Shown here: positions 45,372-57,217 of the stretch, in pieces
How the letters are laid out: the number at the start of each line of letters is the position of its first letter
Position numbering within the stretch: the stretch's first letter is position 1
Assembly (NCBI GenBank): GCA_963422465.1
Contig: OY730171.1
Coordinates: 2,604,001-2,668,000, forward strand
Length of the DNA stretch: 64,000 nucleotides
Origin: Lichina pygmaea
Lineage: Eukaryota > Ascomycota > Lichinomycetes > Lichinales > Lichinaceae
Direction of reading: 5' to 3'
The notes under the pieces: generated by a model
The model's database searches: none
What the model was told of the DNA's origin: nothing
Seen by the model: the letters and a program-made list of their open reading frames with translations, nothing else
Translations under genes and position numbers: made by a program

Positions 45372-46327
45372 ATGCGTTTCATCGCCGTTGTCGCCGCCAT
45401 CGCTCTCTACGGGCTGGAGAGCGTGTCCGCCAACTCCCTCGTCGAGCCTCGCGCTCAGATCAGCGGTGCCTGCATCGGTGCCGGCGGTCGCCCTGGCGTC
45501 TGCATTCCGACCGGCGAGTGCGGTCGGGCAGGTGGGACGTCGATTATCGGCGCCTGCCCAGGAACACCGTCCGACATCCGGTGTTGTACCAAGGCTTCCT
45601 GCGCCAACGGGGGCGACTGTCGGTGGACCAACCAGTGCAGCGGCACCACCCAAAGCAGCGCTTGCCCGGGCCCTACGAACTTCAAGTGCTGTCTGCCTAG
45701 AACAGGGACCCGCCCCAACCCGGGAGATACGGCCGTCGGCGGCTTCCCTCCGCCCAGGATCCCGTCTGTCGGGGCATGCCAGTCGACGGCGGTCAACGGC
45801 GCCAGAGCGCTGGTGGCACAGTTCCCAGGGAAGATTCGCGAGATGGGGTGCAAACGGGCCTGCAGATGTCCGAGCAACAGCGAGCACTGTTGCGGTCTGG
45901 CGATCGACTACATGTGCTCTTCAGCAGCTGGGGTCAGGCTCCTGCATTGGTCCCCGGGCCCACTGCTCCAACCAATGCTGACTATGGGGGCCTTTTCGTG
46001 CGACAGGTCCGAACAGAGGACGGCCGTGTCATGGCCGAATGGATGATGGAGAACCGTGGGCTGCTCAACCTCAAGTACGTCATCTGGGGCCAGAAGATCT
46101 GGAATCCGGCCAGGGACCCAGTCCGGCCGTGGATTGCGTGGCGAAAGATGGGAGACCGGGGCGATAACACTCAGAATCACTGGTGAGACTGTCTTTGCCT
46201 TTTCTCTCCCGTGCATCACCATCAACATGGGACCCTCAAATCCTTGAACGGTCTGTCCTATCTCAGGTCGAACAGCATTCTGACTTCTCATGACTCTAGG
46301 GACCACATCCATGCCTCGTTCAACTAA
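45372..46327 (+). CDS. Secreted Cys-rich protein with M15/VanY-like peptidase signature
   Basis: Three exons, 45372-45932, 46007-46182 and 46300-46327, 254 residues. Intron 1 (74 bp, donor GTCAGG, GCTGACT branch, acceptor CGACAG) and intron 2 (117 bp, GTGAGA...CTCTAG) keep phase; the last exon adds only nine codons but completes the motif. Seen: signal peptide (about 1-20), two Cys-rich repeats (about 28-112, each ending ...CCTK/CCLP with CPG-P...CC), a Pro-rich linker, then a C-terminal domain with S-x-x-EHCCGLAID (about 170-180) and a final WDHIH (246-250). HxxGxAxD plus HxH is the zinc-site signature of the M15/LAS (VanY-like) peptidases. Activity on bacterial wall peptides is an inference. 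Neighbours give no clue. The donor GTCAGG is weak. Confidence 0.75.
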
Positions 46328-46549
46328 TGATCCTTCTAATTCTTCCCTTATCTGCCGCTTACACCCTTGGCTTCTCCCACGATCACTCGACGCCGTCCCT
46401 ACGCCAAAAAGGTGCGACGATCGCTGGCTCCGCACACCTCGTCCCCTTGGCGCGGGAGGGGGATGGTTGGAGGTGGGGTTCTTCTGCCGTGGCATCTTTA
46501 GCCCAAGTTGGGAGCTAGGGGCCTTTGTATCATGAAGGCGGATACGAGG
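46328..46549. other. Short intergenic stretch
   Basis: Between the secreted-protein stop and the MITE-like element; nothing recognised, shorter than 300 bp. Confidence 0.4.
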
Positions 46550-46551
46550 TA

Positions 46552-46760
46552 CCCGTGCCAAGGGGGGGGGGGGGCACTCCTTACCCCCCTCCTCCTGCAC
46601 CTTTGGTACGGTCGGAACACCCCTTGTCCCGGAGGGGTGTCGATCAGTTGTCCGATATAATCAGCTGTCCAATACATTTTCACGATAGATTCAACTGCAA
46701 TGTACATAACTCCACAACAGAGTGGCTAAACAGAAAAATAAGCGGCTTATTTGATTCCTC
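46552..46760 (+). repeat. Left arm of the MITE-like inverted repeat
   Basis: Pairs with 47,180-47,385 in reverse complement. Includes a 13-G run (46,562-46,574). Confidence 0.75.
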
Positions 46761-47179
46761 TACCTCTCTACTGCAATCCCTGGAGTTATAGACTTCTGTA
46801 GATTTCTGTGGCGTTAGTGAGATGTTACAGCAGTTGTTGTTCAAGCCCAGGCTCTCAACAACATCAATCTTATAATATCTATAACTTCACGATCAGATGG
46901 GCAAACAGCAATTTTTAATGTGCCTATCTGATTCTCCTACTTTCTTTCCATCATCCCTAAGGTTGCAAGTCTGTCCTGATTTTGCTGGCGTTGTTGAACA
47001 GCTGCTCTAGCTACTGCACTAAAAGCATGTTAGCCACCATAGAAGCTTGAGTCACTCGCTTCACTTCTGTCACATGTGTGTGATTTTCATCACTCTTTCT
47101 TGTTTTCTACTTCTTTTACTATCATGGCTCAAGCAGAGATCTATAGCTTCAGAGATTGTAGTCCAGAAGCAGCGGAATC

Positions 47180-47385
47180 AAATAAGCCGCTTACTTTTCT
47201 GTTTGGTCACTTTGTCGTGGAGTTATCTGTATTGCAGTTGAATCTATCGTGAAAATGTATCGGACAGCTGATTGTATCGGACAACTGATCAACACCCCTC
47301 CGGGAGGAGGGGTGTTCCAGCTGTACGTAAGTACTGACAGTGCAGGAGGAGGGGGGGTACAGAGTGCCCCCCCCCTTGGCACAGG
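47180..47385 (-). repeat. Right arm of the MITE-like inverted repeat
   Basis: Reverse complement of 46,552-46,760 with scattered substitutions and small indels. Confidence 0.75.
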
Positions 47386-47387
47386 TA

Positions 47388-48565
47388 CGGCGAGGGGACA
47401 ACTTTTTCCGATCATGTTCCCATCGGGAACATGAGACGGGGATCCTTCCCCCCATCGTCGAGCCTCCTGTTTCTGCTCCCTGCTCCACATGCATACCCCG
47501 TCTCGTACTCGCTTAGCTTTACCTATATACTTTTAATACTTGGCAGTCTTGGTAGGAGGTGTCGCATCGTACGAACGTGCGAACATGTGTAGTGCAGTAT
47601 CTCCATACGCATGTACGCTTCGTACGAGAATTGCATCCATTCATTGATGTCGCATGAGGCTCTCGATCATGTCGACCGACTGTTGTTGAAACAGAAGCGT
47701 CTACCTTTGTGCATTCCACGCCTTCCAGTGTCTCTGTGTCTCTTTGCCTCGCTGCCTCGATTCCTCCATACCTTTATGCCTTTATGCCTTCCTGCTTCCA
47801 TGCCTCCATCCTTCCAATCATCCCCCCCCCCCCCCCCAAAATCTATAGATCTACAGATTTGCAGAGTTCCAGATTCAGTCCCTGCCGGTAAATGTTCCTT
47901 CTACCGTGTCAGCTGTGTTCTAGGCTGCATGTTCCTGAACTTGGGAGGGAGTGGAAGAGAGGAGGGGAGGAGGAGGTTGTGCTTGCAAGTTGCTGTATGT
48001 ACTGCACTATACCGTACGGTACTGCTTGTACTGTATCATACTGCACGGAGGAAATGTGGATGTGGATGTGGATGTGTGCCAAGTTACAGTACTCTGTCCT
48101 GTCTTTGAAAGACTTGTCTCTTTGCTCGTCGGTCATCAGTCGTCAGTCATCGAGAGGTTCATGTGCGGGGTAAGTGCATACATATATGCTAAGTACGTCT
48201 GTACTTGGCCTGCTCAGCTGTGATTGTTACCTTTGTGGGTTGCTTACTTGGTCAGGTTGCCTGCCTGTTCTTTGACCTGCCAACAGTTTTTGCATGCTAC
48301 TTATGCCGACCTGTTCATCCATCCATCTACCTGTCAGTTGATCTGTCGATCAATCTGTCATTCCATTGATCTGTACACAAAGTTACCAAAGTCACCCTAC
48401 CCAGTGAGGGTTGTATTTCTCCGGAACATCTTCTCTTTCTTTGCTGTATAGTACAGTACAGTATGCTAAGTAGATCAACAGAGGCTCAAAAGAAAGCTAT
48501 ACAGATGTAGTTCTATGCACACTTCACGGTAAGCTTGTGAAAAGATGTAGGTGGCTGTGGCAGGG
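47388..48565. other. Intergenic, simple-repeat rich
   Basis: About 1.2 kb with no gene. Contains a run of 16 C then A (47,822-47,837), pyrimidine-rich tracts (about 47,720-47,820), GATGTG repeats (about 48,056-48,076) and a CAATC/CATCTGTC-rich patch (about 48,310-48,375). Confidence 0.5.
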
Positions 48566-49251
48566 TGTTGCGGTCCGTACCGTGCCGTCCTAACCGAGTA
48601 TAGGATTAAGGGCGAGATGCGGAAGGCGGGTTGGTTCTCGCAGGAGAGGAGTGTCAAGGAGCGCGAAGGGGTTTGGTGGAACATGGTGGTGGTGACACCT
48701 GATCAATGGCTTCGTACAAAAGGATTGTATTGAAGTAGATCTAGTTGTCTGGATCACAACATGAGTTGAAGACGATCGTTCCATAAGGGAACTATCGCTG
48801 GACTATATAGTGCTGGCCTGTCGAGACAATCGAGATTGTCTCGACAGTCTCGACGTCGAGACGGGTGAGATTGTCTCGACAGTCCCACCATGTTATGCAC
48901 CCTGCGTCGAGACAGGTGAGATTGTCTTGATGCTTCATGCACGCTGCGTCAAGACTGGTGAGACTGTCTCGATGCTTCCTGCATCCTGTATCGAGACTGG
49001 TGAGATTGTCTCGATACTTCATGCATGCTGCGTCAAGACTGGTGAGGCTGTCTTGATGCTTCCTGCATCCTGCATCAAGACTGGTGAGATTGTCTCGATG
49101 CTTCATGCATGCTGCGTCAAGCTGCCCGTGTATGTCTCGACAGTCACGTGACCCCTTGTTGGTTGGTCACTTGACTTCCATGGTGTCCTCTTGCCTGGCC
49201 CGCAGCCTGATTGCCTATAAATAAGTCGCTCCCATCCCAGGGGTTGTAACA
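48566..49251 (-). repeat. 3' LTR of element 1 (686 bp)
   Basis: Bounded by TGTTG...TAACA (TG...CA ends on each strand). Its inner half (48,566-48,807) matches, in reverse complement, the second half of the element 2 LTR, including the ACTATATAG box. The remaining part, equivalent to U3, is unrelated to element 2 and is made largely of 42-bp tandem repeats. Confidence 0.8.
48856..49123. repeat. 42-bp tandem repeats in the element 1 LTR (U3)
   Basis: About six copies of a 42-bp unit containing GTCAAGACTGGTGAGATTGT and TCATGCATGCTGC, with a GTCGAGAC/GTCTCGAC inverted pair in less-diverged copies. Unit length is a multiple of three, so a 14-residue periodic frame runs through it by chance. Lies just upstream of the LTR TATA-like box. 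Confidence 0.85.
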
Positions 49252-49364
49252 CTACCCTCCTCTTCTTCATTCATCGTCCTGATGAATTCTTGAGTATGTC
49301 TGCGAAATCATATGCCTCTGCTTACTGAAACCAACTGGCAGCCCAGATCTGTGATCATAACTTT

Positions 49365-49796
49365 GTGTCACTTGCTCCGTGTGACTTCTGTGTTTTGAAC
49401 CACAAGCCCTGCTTCCGAATGTCTGACGACAACGATAAGTTGAAGTGCGCTGAATGCACTCGTCATGGGAAGTCCTGTGTATCACTTTCTTGGGAGTCAC
49501 TGGACATGACCCAAGATAACCTTCGTGAGAATTTAGCTGTTGATGAGACCAAGCGGGATACTCTTGTTGAGCAGCTTGCTGAGCTGCAGGCTTGTGTGTC
49601 CCGAAAGCGAAAGGTTCTCGAAGGTGCTGAGGGTCAAGCAAAGAAGAAGCTCCAGTGCCTTGTTGCTGAAATGGAGGCAGATGGTGAAGACTTGTCGGCG
49701 ACAGTCATTGACATGTCCGCGCTGCAGGCTGAGCTGTTCAGTCCTACTTCTGCTGGAACTGCTGCAGGAGGAGCTGGCAGTTCACAAGGTTCCTGA
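49365..49796 (+). CDS. Antisense small gene in element 1: Zn2Cys6-like cluster plus coiled coil
   Basis: An open frame of 143 residues on the strand opposite to element 1 pol, between the chromodomain and the 3' LTR. Cys spacing is C-x2-C-x6-C-x11-C-x2-C-x6-C (CDFC...C, then CAEC...C), which fits the fungal Zn2Cys6 binuclear cluster. It is followed by a Leu/Glu/Lys-rich helix with heptad-like pattern (about residues 45-110) and an acidic/Ala-rich tail. Its end overlaps the end of pol by about 50 bp, tail to tail. A related copy sits at the same place in element 2. Role unknown; DNA binding is inferred from the spacing. Start used is TTG/ATG-proximal at 49365; the first ATG (MSDDND, at about 49,420) would lose half the cluster, so the true start or an upstream intron is uncertain. 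Confidence 0.6.
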   Translation: MSLAPCDFCVLNHKPCFRMSDDNDKLKCAECTRHGKSCVSLSWESLDMTQDNLRENLAVDETKRDTLVEQLAELQACVSRKRKVLEGAEGQAKKKLQCLVAEMEADGEDLSATVIDMSALQAELFSPTSAGTAAGGAGSSQGS

Positions 49797-50963
49797 GTGG
49801 TTCCCAGGTATTTTCCGAGTCTGGGTAGTTTTTCCACTTGACAAGGTATCGCTGACCTTTTCTCTTCAGGATCTGTTCAAACTTAAATTCCTGTTCTTCC
49901 TCTGGTTGGTAATGAAATGTTTCCTGCAAGAGTGTGCTCTGGTCAGCTAATTCGATTATTAAGATGTGAAAGTTTGGGTATACCCAAGCGTCTCTCGGTA
50001 GTCGCAGTCTGACGTTGACTGGTCCAGTTCTTTCTTCGACTGAAAATGGTCTGACCTTGACATAGTCCAGTTTCTTTGTTCTTGGTTTCTTGACTTTCCA
50101 ATTTTTTGTGAGGAGGTAGACTTTATCCCCCTTCTTTAGCTGAGGTGCTATTTTCAATTTTTTGTCTATTTGGCGTTACATCTTTTCTGAGGTCTCTTGA
50201 AGGTAATGCCTTATCATTGTGTGTGTTTGTCGTAGGAGCTTGTCATGTTGGAGTGCTTTCTCCGTGTTTGGTGAAGCTCTGCTTGGTATTCTGATGTTTG
50301 CGTGTTGTCCAAAATTGGCAAAGAATGGTGATTTCTTTGTTGAGTCTGATCTGTGCTGGTTGATTGCCAGCTGTGCCACCGGTAATAACTGTACCTAATT
50401 GCTGTGGGTCTGGTTGATGTAATACTGCAAATAAGTCTCCAGGACTTGGTTTGCTTGTTCTGTCTGGCTGTCAGTTTGTGGGTGATAGGCTGTAGACATT
50501 TTGGGTTTTATTCCTATGGCTGCACTGATTGTTTTCCAGTAGTTGGACATGAAGAGTTTGTCTCTGTCTGTAATGATTGTGATTAGAACTCCGTAGTCCC
50601 TGACCAATCTGTCTAGTAGGAGGTGTCTCAACTGCTCTACTGTGTGGGTTTCCTTGAATAGTACTGCTATTAGTTATTTCGTGAATCTGTCTACAATCAC
50701 CATAATTGAGTCGTAGGTGATTCCTGTGACTGGGTCTTTGGACTTGGGTAGCTTTGTGATGAAGTCCATTGACACATCTTCCCAAGAGCCTCTTGGTATT
50801 GTGTTCGGGTGTCTCTCTCCATATAGCTTATGTCTTCTATGTTTGTTTTTCTGGTATAGTAGACACTTGCTGATGTAGCTTGTGACATGTTGTCAGAGGT
50901 TGATGACATTGTTCCCTGCCTGTTGGAAAAGGTCTGTGGTTTTGGTGATTCCTGGGTGACCAT
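49744..50963 (-). pseudogene. Integrase and chromodomain of element 1
   Basis: Minus-strand frames resembling a gypsy integrase core (zinc-binding N-terminal part, then DDE region) and, at the end (about 50,000-49,744), a chromodomain with KxYLVKWKxYPxxENTWEP. Broken copy; fossil. Confidence 0.85.
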
Positions 50964-51111
50964 GTGCTAGATTATCGTGGTAGTTCCTTATTAATTCTTC
51001 AGTGTCTTCTGCCATAAGCTTGTTGATCTGTGGTTAAGACACCAGGTTTCCTTGCTGGTCCTGCTGTAAGATTGTTCCTTGGCGTTCATCATCTTCCATG
51101 TGGTTTTTTTG

Positions 51112-51754
51112 TCAGCTTAGTGCGTCTGCTCTCCCATTGTCTTGTCCGGGGGTGTACAAGATCTTGAACTTGTGTTGCCCTAGGAGTTCAGCCCATCTGA
51201 CTTGTTGTCTGTTCAGCTTCTTGATTGTGGTGAATGTTGTCAGATTCTTGTGGTCTGTGAGAATAGTAAGTTCAGAACTGCTTTCCGCATACACTCTCCA
51301 ATGTTCGAGTGCATTGACAACTGCCAGTAGCTCTTTGTCGTGGATATCATAGTTTTGTTCTGCTTGTGTTATTTTTCGTGAGTAGTAGGCAACTGGGTAC
51401 CACTTGCTGTCTGCCTGTTGGCATGAGCATGCTCCCACTGCCTGATCTGAAGTGTCCATCTCAATTTGTGTCGGTTGGCCTGTCTTGAAGTTGAGGAGAA
51501 CTGGTTCCTTGGCGCAAGTGTCTTTGAGCTGCTGGAATACTTTTTGTTGTCTCTCTGTCCACCAGTACTCCACGTTCTTCTTTGTGAGTTCTGTCAGTGG
51601 TGTTGCCATCTGTGAGTAGTTCTTGATGAACTGTCAGTTGAAGTTGGCAAATCCTAGGAAGGCTTGTACTTCCTTAACTGATGTCAGTATTGGCTATTGT
51701 TGAATCACTTTGATTTTCTCAGGGTCAATCTTGATCTCTTCAATTCCTATGATG
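51112..51754 (-). pseudogene. Reverse transcriptase end and RNase H of element 1
   Basis: Minus-strand frame with MATPLTELTKK, YWWTERQQ and TDTSDQAVGA RNase H-region blocks and the connection to integrase. The segment upstream of 51,754 continues across element 2 at 58,020. Confidence 0.85.
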
Positions 51755-52234
51755 TGTTACGACTCAGGAGGAACACAGTCTTTATATACTCACAGAAAGC
51801 AGCAGACAGGATACTGGACGGAAGTACCAGACAGCGTGGCATGGGAACCAGTCACGTGACCAGCGAGACAAACCAGGGGGTGCTCGCCGCAGTATGCATA
51901 TGCACAAACAAGTGAGCAAAGTGAGCAGAGCTCACCGATCTCACTGAGTGAGCAAAGTGAGCAGAGCTCACTGTGCTCACAAACTGAGCACTATATAGTC
52001 TGGCGATAGTTCCCCTATGGAACAATCATCTTCAACTCATGTTGTGATCCAGATAACTAGATCTACTTCAATACAATCCTTTTGTACAAAGCTGTTGATC
52101 AGGTGTCACCACCACCATGTTCCACCAAACCCCTTCGCACTCCTTGACACTCCTCTCCTGTGAGAACCAACCTGCCTTCCACCTCTCACCCTAATTCTAT
52201 ACTCGGATAGGACAGTACAGTACAGACTGCAACA
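51755..52234 (+). repeat. 5' LTR of element 2 (480 bp)
   Basis: Begins TGTTACGACTC, ends GACTGCAACA. Contains two copies of a 36-bp unit (GTGAGCAAAGTGAGCAGAGC...), positions about 51,911-51,970, and a CTATATAGT box about 20 bp downstream. Confidence 0.95.
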
Positions 52235-52252
52235 CTTTGAAGACCCTCAAGG

Positions 52253-53080
52253 ATGAGTACCTCAGGAGCAACCAACCCTAACTTCCCAGATGGAAAGATT
52301 AGCGTTGCCAAGCCAGACCTGTTCTACGGTGAAAGAAACAAGGTTGATGACTGGCTCATGCAACTCCAAGTCTACTTTCAATTCTAACCAGAGACAAAGC
52401 TGCCTAAGGACAAGTGGCCCCTCTTCGCAACCACTTACATGAGAGGCAATGCTTATTGATAGATCAAGCCCTACGTCAACAAACATCTCTCAGGAAACAG
52501 AGACCACGACAGCATAACAGAATGGATGACAAAATAGACGTGATTCAAGGACAAGATCAAAAGGATCCTTGGACCATCTAACAAAGACAAAGTGGCTATA
52601 CAGATGATCCAGCACATCAAGCAACAACACTCAGCCGCAGAGTACACCACACAGTTCAAACAATACTCAGTACTGACTGACTGGGATGACAACACCCTGA
52701 TGGTCATGTACTGACATGGACTCAAGGAAAACATGAAGGATGAAATCACCTTCGACAGACAAGTGGTTGACACACTGGATGAACTCATTGTACAAGCAAT
52801 TAACATTGATGACAAACTATTCGAGCAAGCAATAGAGAAACACCACGACAGAGGATACAGCCACCCCACATGGCATGTGAGCAACCACTACAAGCCACCT
52901 AACAAGGCACCACCACATGACCCATATGGCTATGCACCCATGGAACTGGATGCAGTCCACCACAAGGGAAGGTTCACAAAGGGAAGGAACAACAAAAAGG
53001 GGAAAGCACTGAAGTGCTATACCTGTGGCAAGCTAGGCCACATGGTGAAAGACTGTTGTTCAAAGAACAAGGTGCACTGA
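52253..53080 (+). pseudogene. gag region of element 2
   Basis: Starts at ATG 52,253 and carries a zinc knuckle CYTCGKLGHMVKDC (about 53,017-53,058), C-x2-C-x4-H-x4-C, near its end. Broken copy; fossil. Confidence 0.85.
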
Positions 53081-53790
53081 CAGCAACTTAATACACTTGA
53101 CAGAGACTGGAATGTCATCAAGCCAGAGGACCCACTAGGAGAGGCTCAGCTATCTCTCGAACAATAGGACAACTACGATCAGACATTGGAAGCAGCCCAC
53201 CAACTGGCAACATCAGGAGGCAAGGATCTACCAGAACAGACAGGTCAGGACAAGGGACAGGAGCCCTTAACCACCTCTGATAGGGACTGAGATGAACCCA
53301 TGTCTATCAAAGAAGAAATACCACAAGGAAGCTATGCTTACAGTATGGACTCACAAAATCTACGGCATGGTGAACTACAGTGGAGGTTTTGCACAAAGCA
53401 CTACTGCACCTACCATGAACAACTACAAAGGTACAGAAGACATTCACCCTACCACGCCACCTGCCACAAGCATTGGGTCAATTGCGAGAAGGATGCGTGT
53501 GAGATCCATCTTTGGGACAAACACCAACACACCACATTCCCTGGGCACACACATGATTGGCACAAACACCTCATGTTCCTACAGCAAGGTAACAACCACA
53601 ACTGCTACATCAACAATTGGCAGTACTGCCTCAAGCCTGGATGTGACAAGCATCAGCAAGATAAATTCATGAACAGATTCCTCAGGACTGATGGGAATGG
53701 CTGGACCCATTGCTCAGTCAGTGGAAAGACACTTCAATCAGGAAAAGACTGAACTCCCTTGTCAAGGGGTGATATTGGGAGCTCAACAAC

Positions 53791-54369
53791 ATGACCCCTA
53801 GCAACACAAAGCACCTGCGATTGCCTGTGTCACTACACACCAACATGCCAGTATGGACATACACACTTGTTGACTCTGGAGCCAGTGGAAACTACATCTT
53901 GAGACAACTTTACAACACCCTCAGCACTGGAAGGAGACGCAAGCAGCAGCCCTATCAGCTCACGATGGCAAATAGACAGACAGAGCTAGTCTGCCATGAG
54001 ACGCAGCCAATAGAAATAGTTACCAGACACCATGCTGAAAGGATCCACCTTGATATTGTCAAGTTGGCCACTCAGGATATCTATTTGGGGATGCCTTGGC
54101 TAAAGAAGCACAACCCAGTTGTTAACTGGAGGACAGGAGTACTCACATTTAGGAATTACACTAACAACACAGCTTGGACCTGTTACCAGCCGCAGAAGGT
54201 GTGGACAGATGAGGGAAGGAGTCCTCAGTGGAACCTCACTGACAGAAAGGACAACTCTCAAGAGAAGAGGTCTGCCTTGACAGGTACACCCCGGAACCAG
54301 GTGGCCAAACAGTCAGAGATGAAGAGAGAGGAAGTTGTTAACCCTCTGGAGATCCCTGAAGAGTACTGA
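53791..54369 (+). pseudogene. Aspartic protease region of element 2
   Basis: Retropepsin-like frame with LVDSGASGNYI, the DSG active-site signature of gypsy proteases. The related element 1 region is at 58,730-59,308 on the minus strand. Confidence 0.85.
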
Positions 54370-55720
54370 CCTGGGTATGATAACCTCTTTCAGGAAGAGA
54401 CAACAACAGCAGTGTTGCCTAAGCACCAACCTTGGGATCATGAGATCAAGTTGCAACCAGGGACAGAGCCAGGATTTGGACCAATTTACCAGTTATCAGA
54501 GAAAGAGCTCCAAGTACTTTGTGAGTACCTGGAGGAAAACCTGAAAAAGAGTTTCATTTGAGAATCTCAATCACCAGCAGAATACCCAATACTATTTGCG
54601 CCAAAGAAAGACGGAAGTCTTTGACTTTGTGTGGATTACAGGAAACTCAACAACATTACCATCAAGAACTGATATCTGTTGCCAAATGCGAACAAATTGC
54701 GAGACAGGATCAGCCAAGCTACAATCTTTACCAAGCTGGACTTGAAAGGAGTATACAACCTGATACACATGAAAGAAGGAGAAGAATGGAAGACAGCCTT
54801 CAGAACCTGATACAGACACTACAAGTATCTGGTGATGCCATTCAGACTCACAAACACACCAGCAACATGTCAAGCATTGATCAATAACATTATCAGAGCA
54901 CACCTGGACCAAACAGCTATCGCCTACCTGGACAACATTCTTGTCTACTCGAACACACAACAAGAACATACCAAACATGTGAAGGATGTTCTATGATGCC
55001 TACAAGAGGTAGGGCTCAAGCTCAACCTGAAGAAATACAAGTTCAACAAACTGGAAGTTGAATTCCTCAGATACATCATAGGGATTGAAGAGATCAAGAT
55101 TGACCCTGAGAAAATCAAAGTGATTCAGCAATAGCCAACACTGACATCAGTTAAGGAAGTACAAGCCTTCCTAGGATTTGCCAACTTCAACCGACAGTTC
55201 ATAAAGAACTACTCACAGATGGCAACACCACTGACAGAACTCACAAAGAAGGATGTGGAGTACTGGTGGACGGAGAGACAACAAAAAACATTCCAACAGT
55301 TCAAGGATGCTTGCGCCAAGGAGCCAGTTCTCCTCAACTTCAAGACAGGCCAACCAACACAAATCAAGACAGACACTTCAGATCAGGCAGTGGGAGCATG
55401 TCTATGCCAACAGGCAGACAGCAAGTGGCACCCAGTCGCCTACTACTCACAAAAAATAACACAAGCAGAACAAAACTATGATATCCACGATAAAGAGCTA
55501 CTGGCAGTCGTCAACGCACTCAAACACTGGAGAGTGTACACAGAAAGCAGTTCTGAACTCACTGTTCTCACAGACCACAAGAATCTGACAACGTTCATGA
55601 CAACCAAGAAGCTGAACAGACAGCAAGTCAGATAGACTGAACTCCTAGGGCAACACAAGTTTAAGATCTTGTACACCCCTGGACAAGATAATGGGAGAGC
55701 AGACACACTAAGCCGACAAA
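54370..55720 (+). pseudogene. Reverse transcriptase and RNase H of element 2
   Basis: RT blocks from about 54,420 and the RNase H region with YWWTERQQ, YYSQKITQAE and TDHKNL (about 55,219-55,720). Broken; fossil. Confidence 0.85.
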
Positions 55721-55739
55721 AAAACCACATGGAAGATGA

Positions 55740-57084
55740 TGAACACCAAGGAACAATCTTACAGCAGGACCAGCAAAGAAACCTGGTGCCTCAACCACAG
55801 ATCAACAAGCTTACAGCAGAAGACACTGAAGAACTAATAAGGAACTACCATGATAATCCAGCACATAGTCACCCAGGAATCTCCAAGACCACAGACCTTA
55901 TCCAACAGGCAGGGAACAATGTCATTAACCTCTGATAACATATCACAAACTACATCAGCAAGTGTCTACTATGCCAGAAAAACAAACATGGAAGATATAA
56001 GCCATACGGAGAAGGACACCTGAACATGATACCGAGAGGTCTGTGGGAAGACGTGTCAATGGACTTTATCACAAAGCTACCCAAGTCCAAAGACCCAGTC
56101 ACAGGAATCACCTACGACTTGATTATGGTGATAGTAGACAGATTCACAAAATATCTAATAGTAGTACCATCCAAGGAGACCCACACAGTAGAACAGTTGG
56201 GATACCTCTTACTGGACAGATTGGTCAGAGACCACAGAGTTCTGATCACAATCATTACAGACAGAGACAAACTCTTCACATCCAACTACTGGAAAACAAT
56301 CAGTGCAGCCATGGGAACAAAACCCAAAATGTCTACATCCTATCACCCACAAACTGACAGCCAGACAGAGTGAGCAAACCAAGTCCTGGAGACTTACTTA
56401 CAGCATTACATCAACCAGACCCACAGCAATTGGGTACAGGTATTACCGGTGGCACAGCTGGCAATCAACCAGCACAGATCAGACTCAACAAAGGAATCAC
56501 TATTTTTTGCCAATTTTGGATGACATGCAAACATTGGGATGCTAAGCAGAGCTTCACCAAACATGGAGAAAGCACTCCAACATGACAAGCTCCTACGACA
56601 AACACACACAATGATGAGGCACTACCTTCAAGAGACCTCAGAAAGAATGCAATGTCAAATAGACAAGAAATTGAAAATGGCACCTCAGCTAAAGAAGGGG
56701 GATAAAGTCTACCTTCTCACAAGAAATTGGAAAACAAAGAAACCAAAGACAAAGAAACTTGACAACATCAAGGTTGGACTATTTTCAGTCGAAGAAAAAA
56801 CAGGACTAGTCAACGTCAAGATACAACTACCAAGGGATGCCAGAGTCCATCCAAACTTTCATATATTGATGATTGAACCAGCCGACCAGAGCACACTCTT
56901 GCAGGAAACATTCTATTATCAACCTGAAGAAGAACAAGAGTTCGAAGTTGAACAGATCCTGGCTAGAAAAGGTCAGCAATACCTTGTCAAGTGGAAAGGA
57001 TACCCAGACTTGGAAAATACCTGGGAACCACTCAAGAACCTCACAAACTGCCAGCTTCTTCTGCGACAGTTTCAGCAGGAGTAG
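55740..57084 (+). pseudogene. Integrase and chromodomain of element 2
   Basis: Integrase zinc-binding part and catalytic core (about 55,840-56,560), then a chromodomain (about 56,930-57,030) with [20 protein letters not shown]. Broken; fossil. Confidence 0.85.
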
Positions 57085-57217
57085 GACTGAACAGCTCGGC
57101 CTGCAAGAGGGATATGTCAATAACTGATCAAGTCAAATCCTCGCCATCTGACTCCATCTCTTTCACCAAGCACTGAAGCTTCTGCTTCGCACAGACCTCA
57201 GCGCTCTCCAACATCTT

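Larger units (their letters stand above)
46552..47385. mobile_element. MITE-like inverted-repeat element, 834 bp
   Basis: Ends are imperfect inverted repeats of about 210 bp (about 46,552-46,760 and 47,180-47,385). The outer ends read CCCGTGCCAAGG and, inverted, CCTGTGCCAAGG, each followed by a G-run. TA (or GTAC) flanks both ends, consistent with a target duplication of 2 or 4 bp. Arms share GTCGATCAGTTGTCCGATA-like and TTTTCACGATAGATTCAACTG-like blocks with scattered differences. No transposase frame inside, so it is non-autonomous. Within it a block of about 105 bp (starting ATAACTCCAC at 46,706) recurs diverged at about 46,881. Family unknown to me. Confidence 0.75.

Noticed and set aside
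48822-49140. CRISPR-like repeat array
   Set aside because: Units are tandem without unique spacers, lie in an LTR U3, and the host is a fungus.
48810-49151. A 113-codon frame with a 14-residue periodic protein
   Set aside because: It runs through the 42-bp LTR tandem repeats only because 42 is a multiple of 3; no start context or family.
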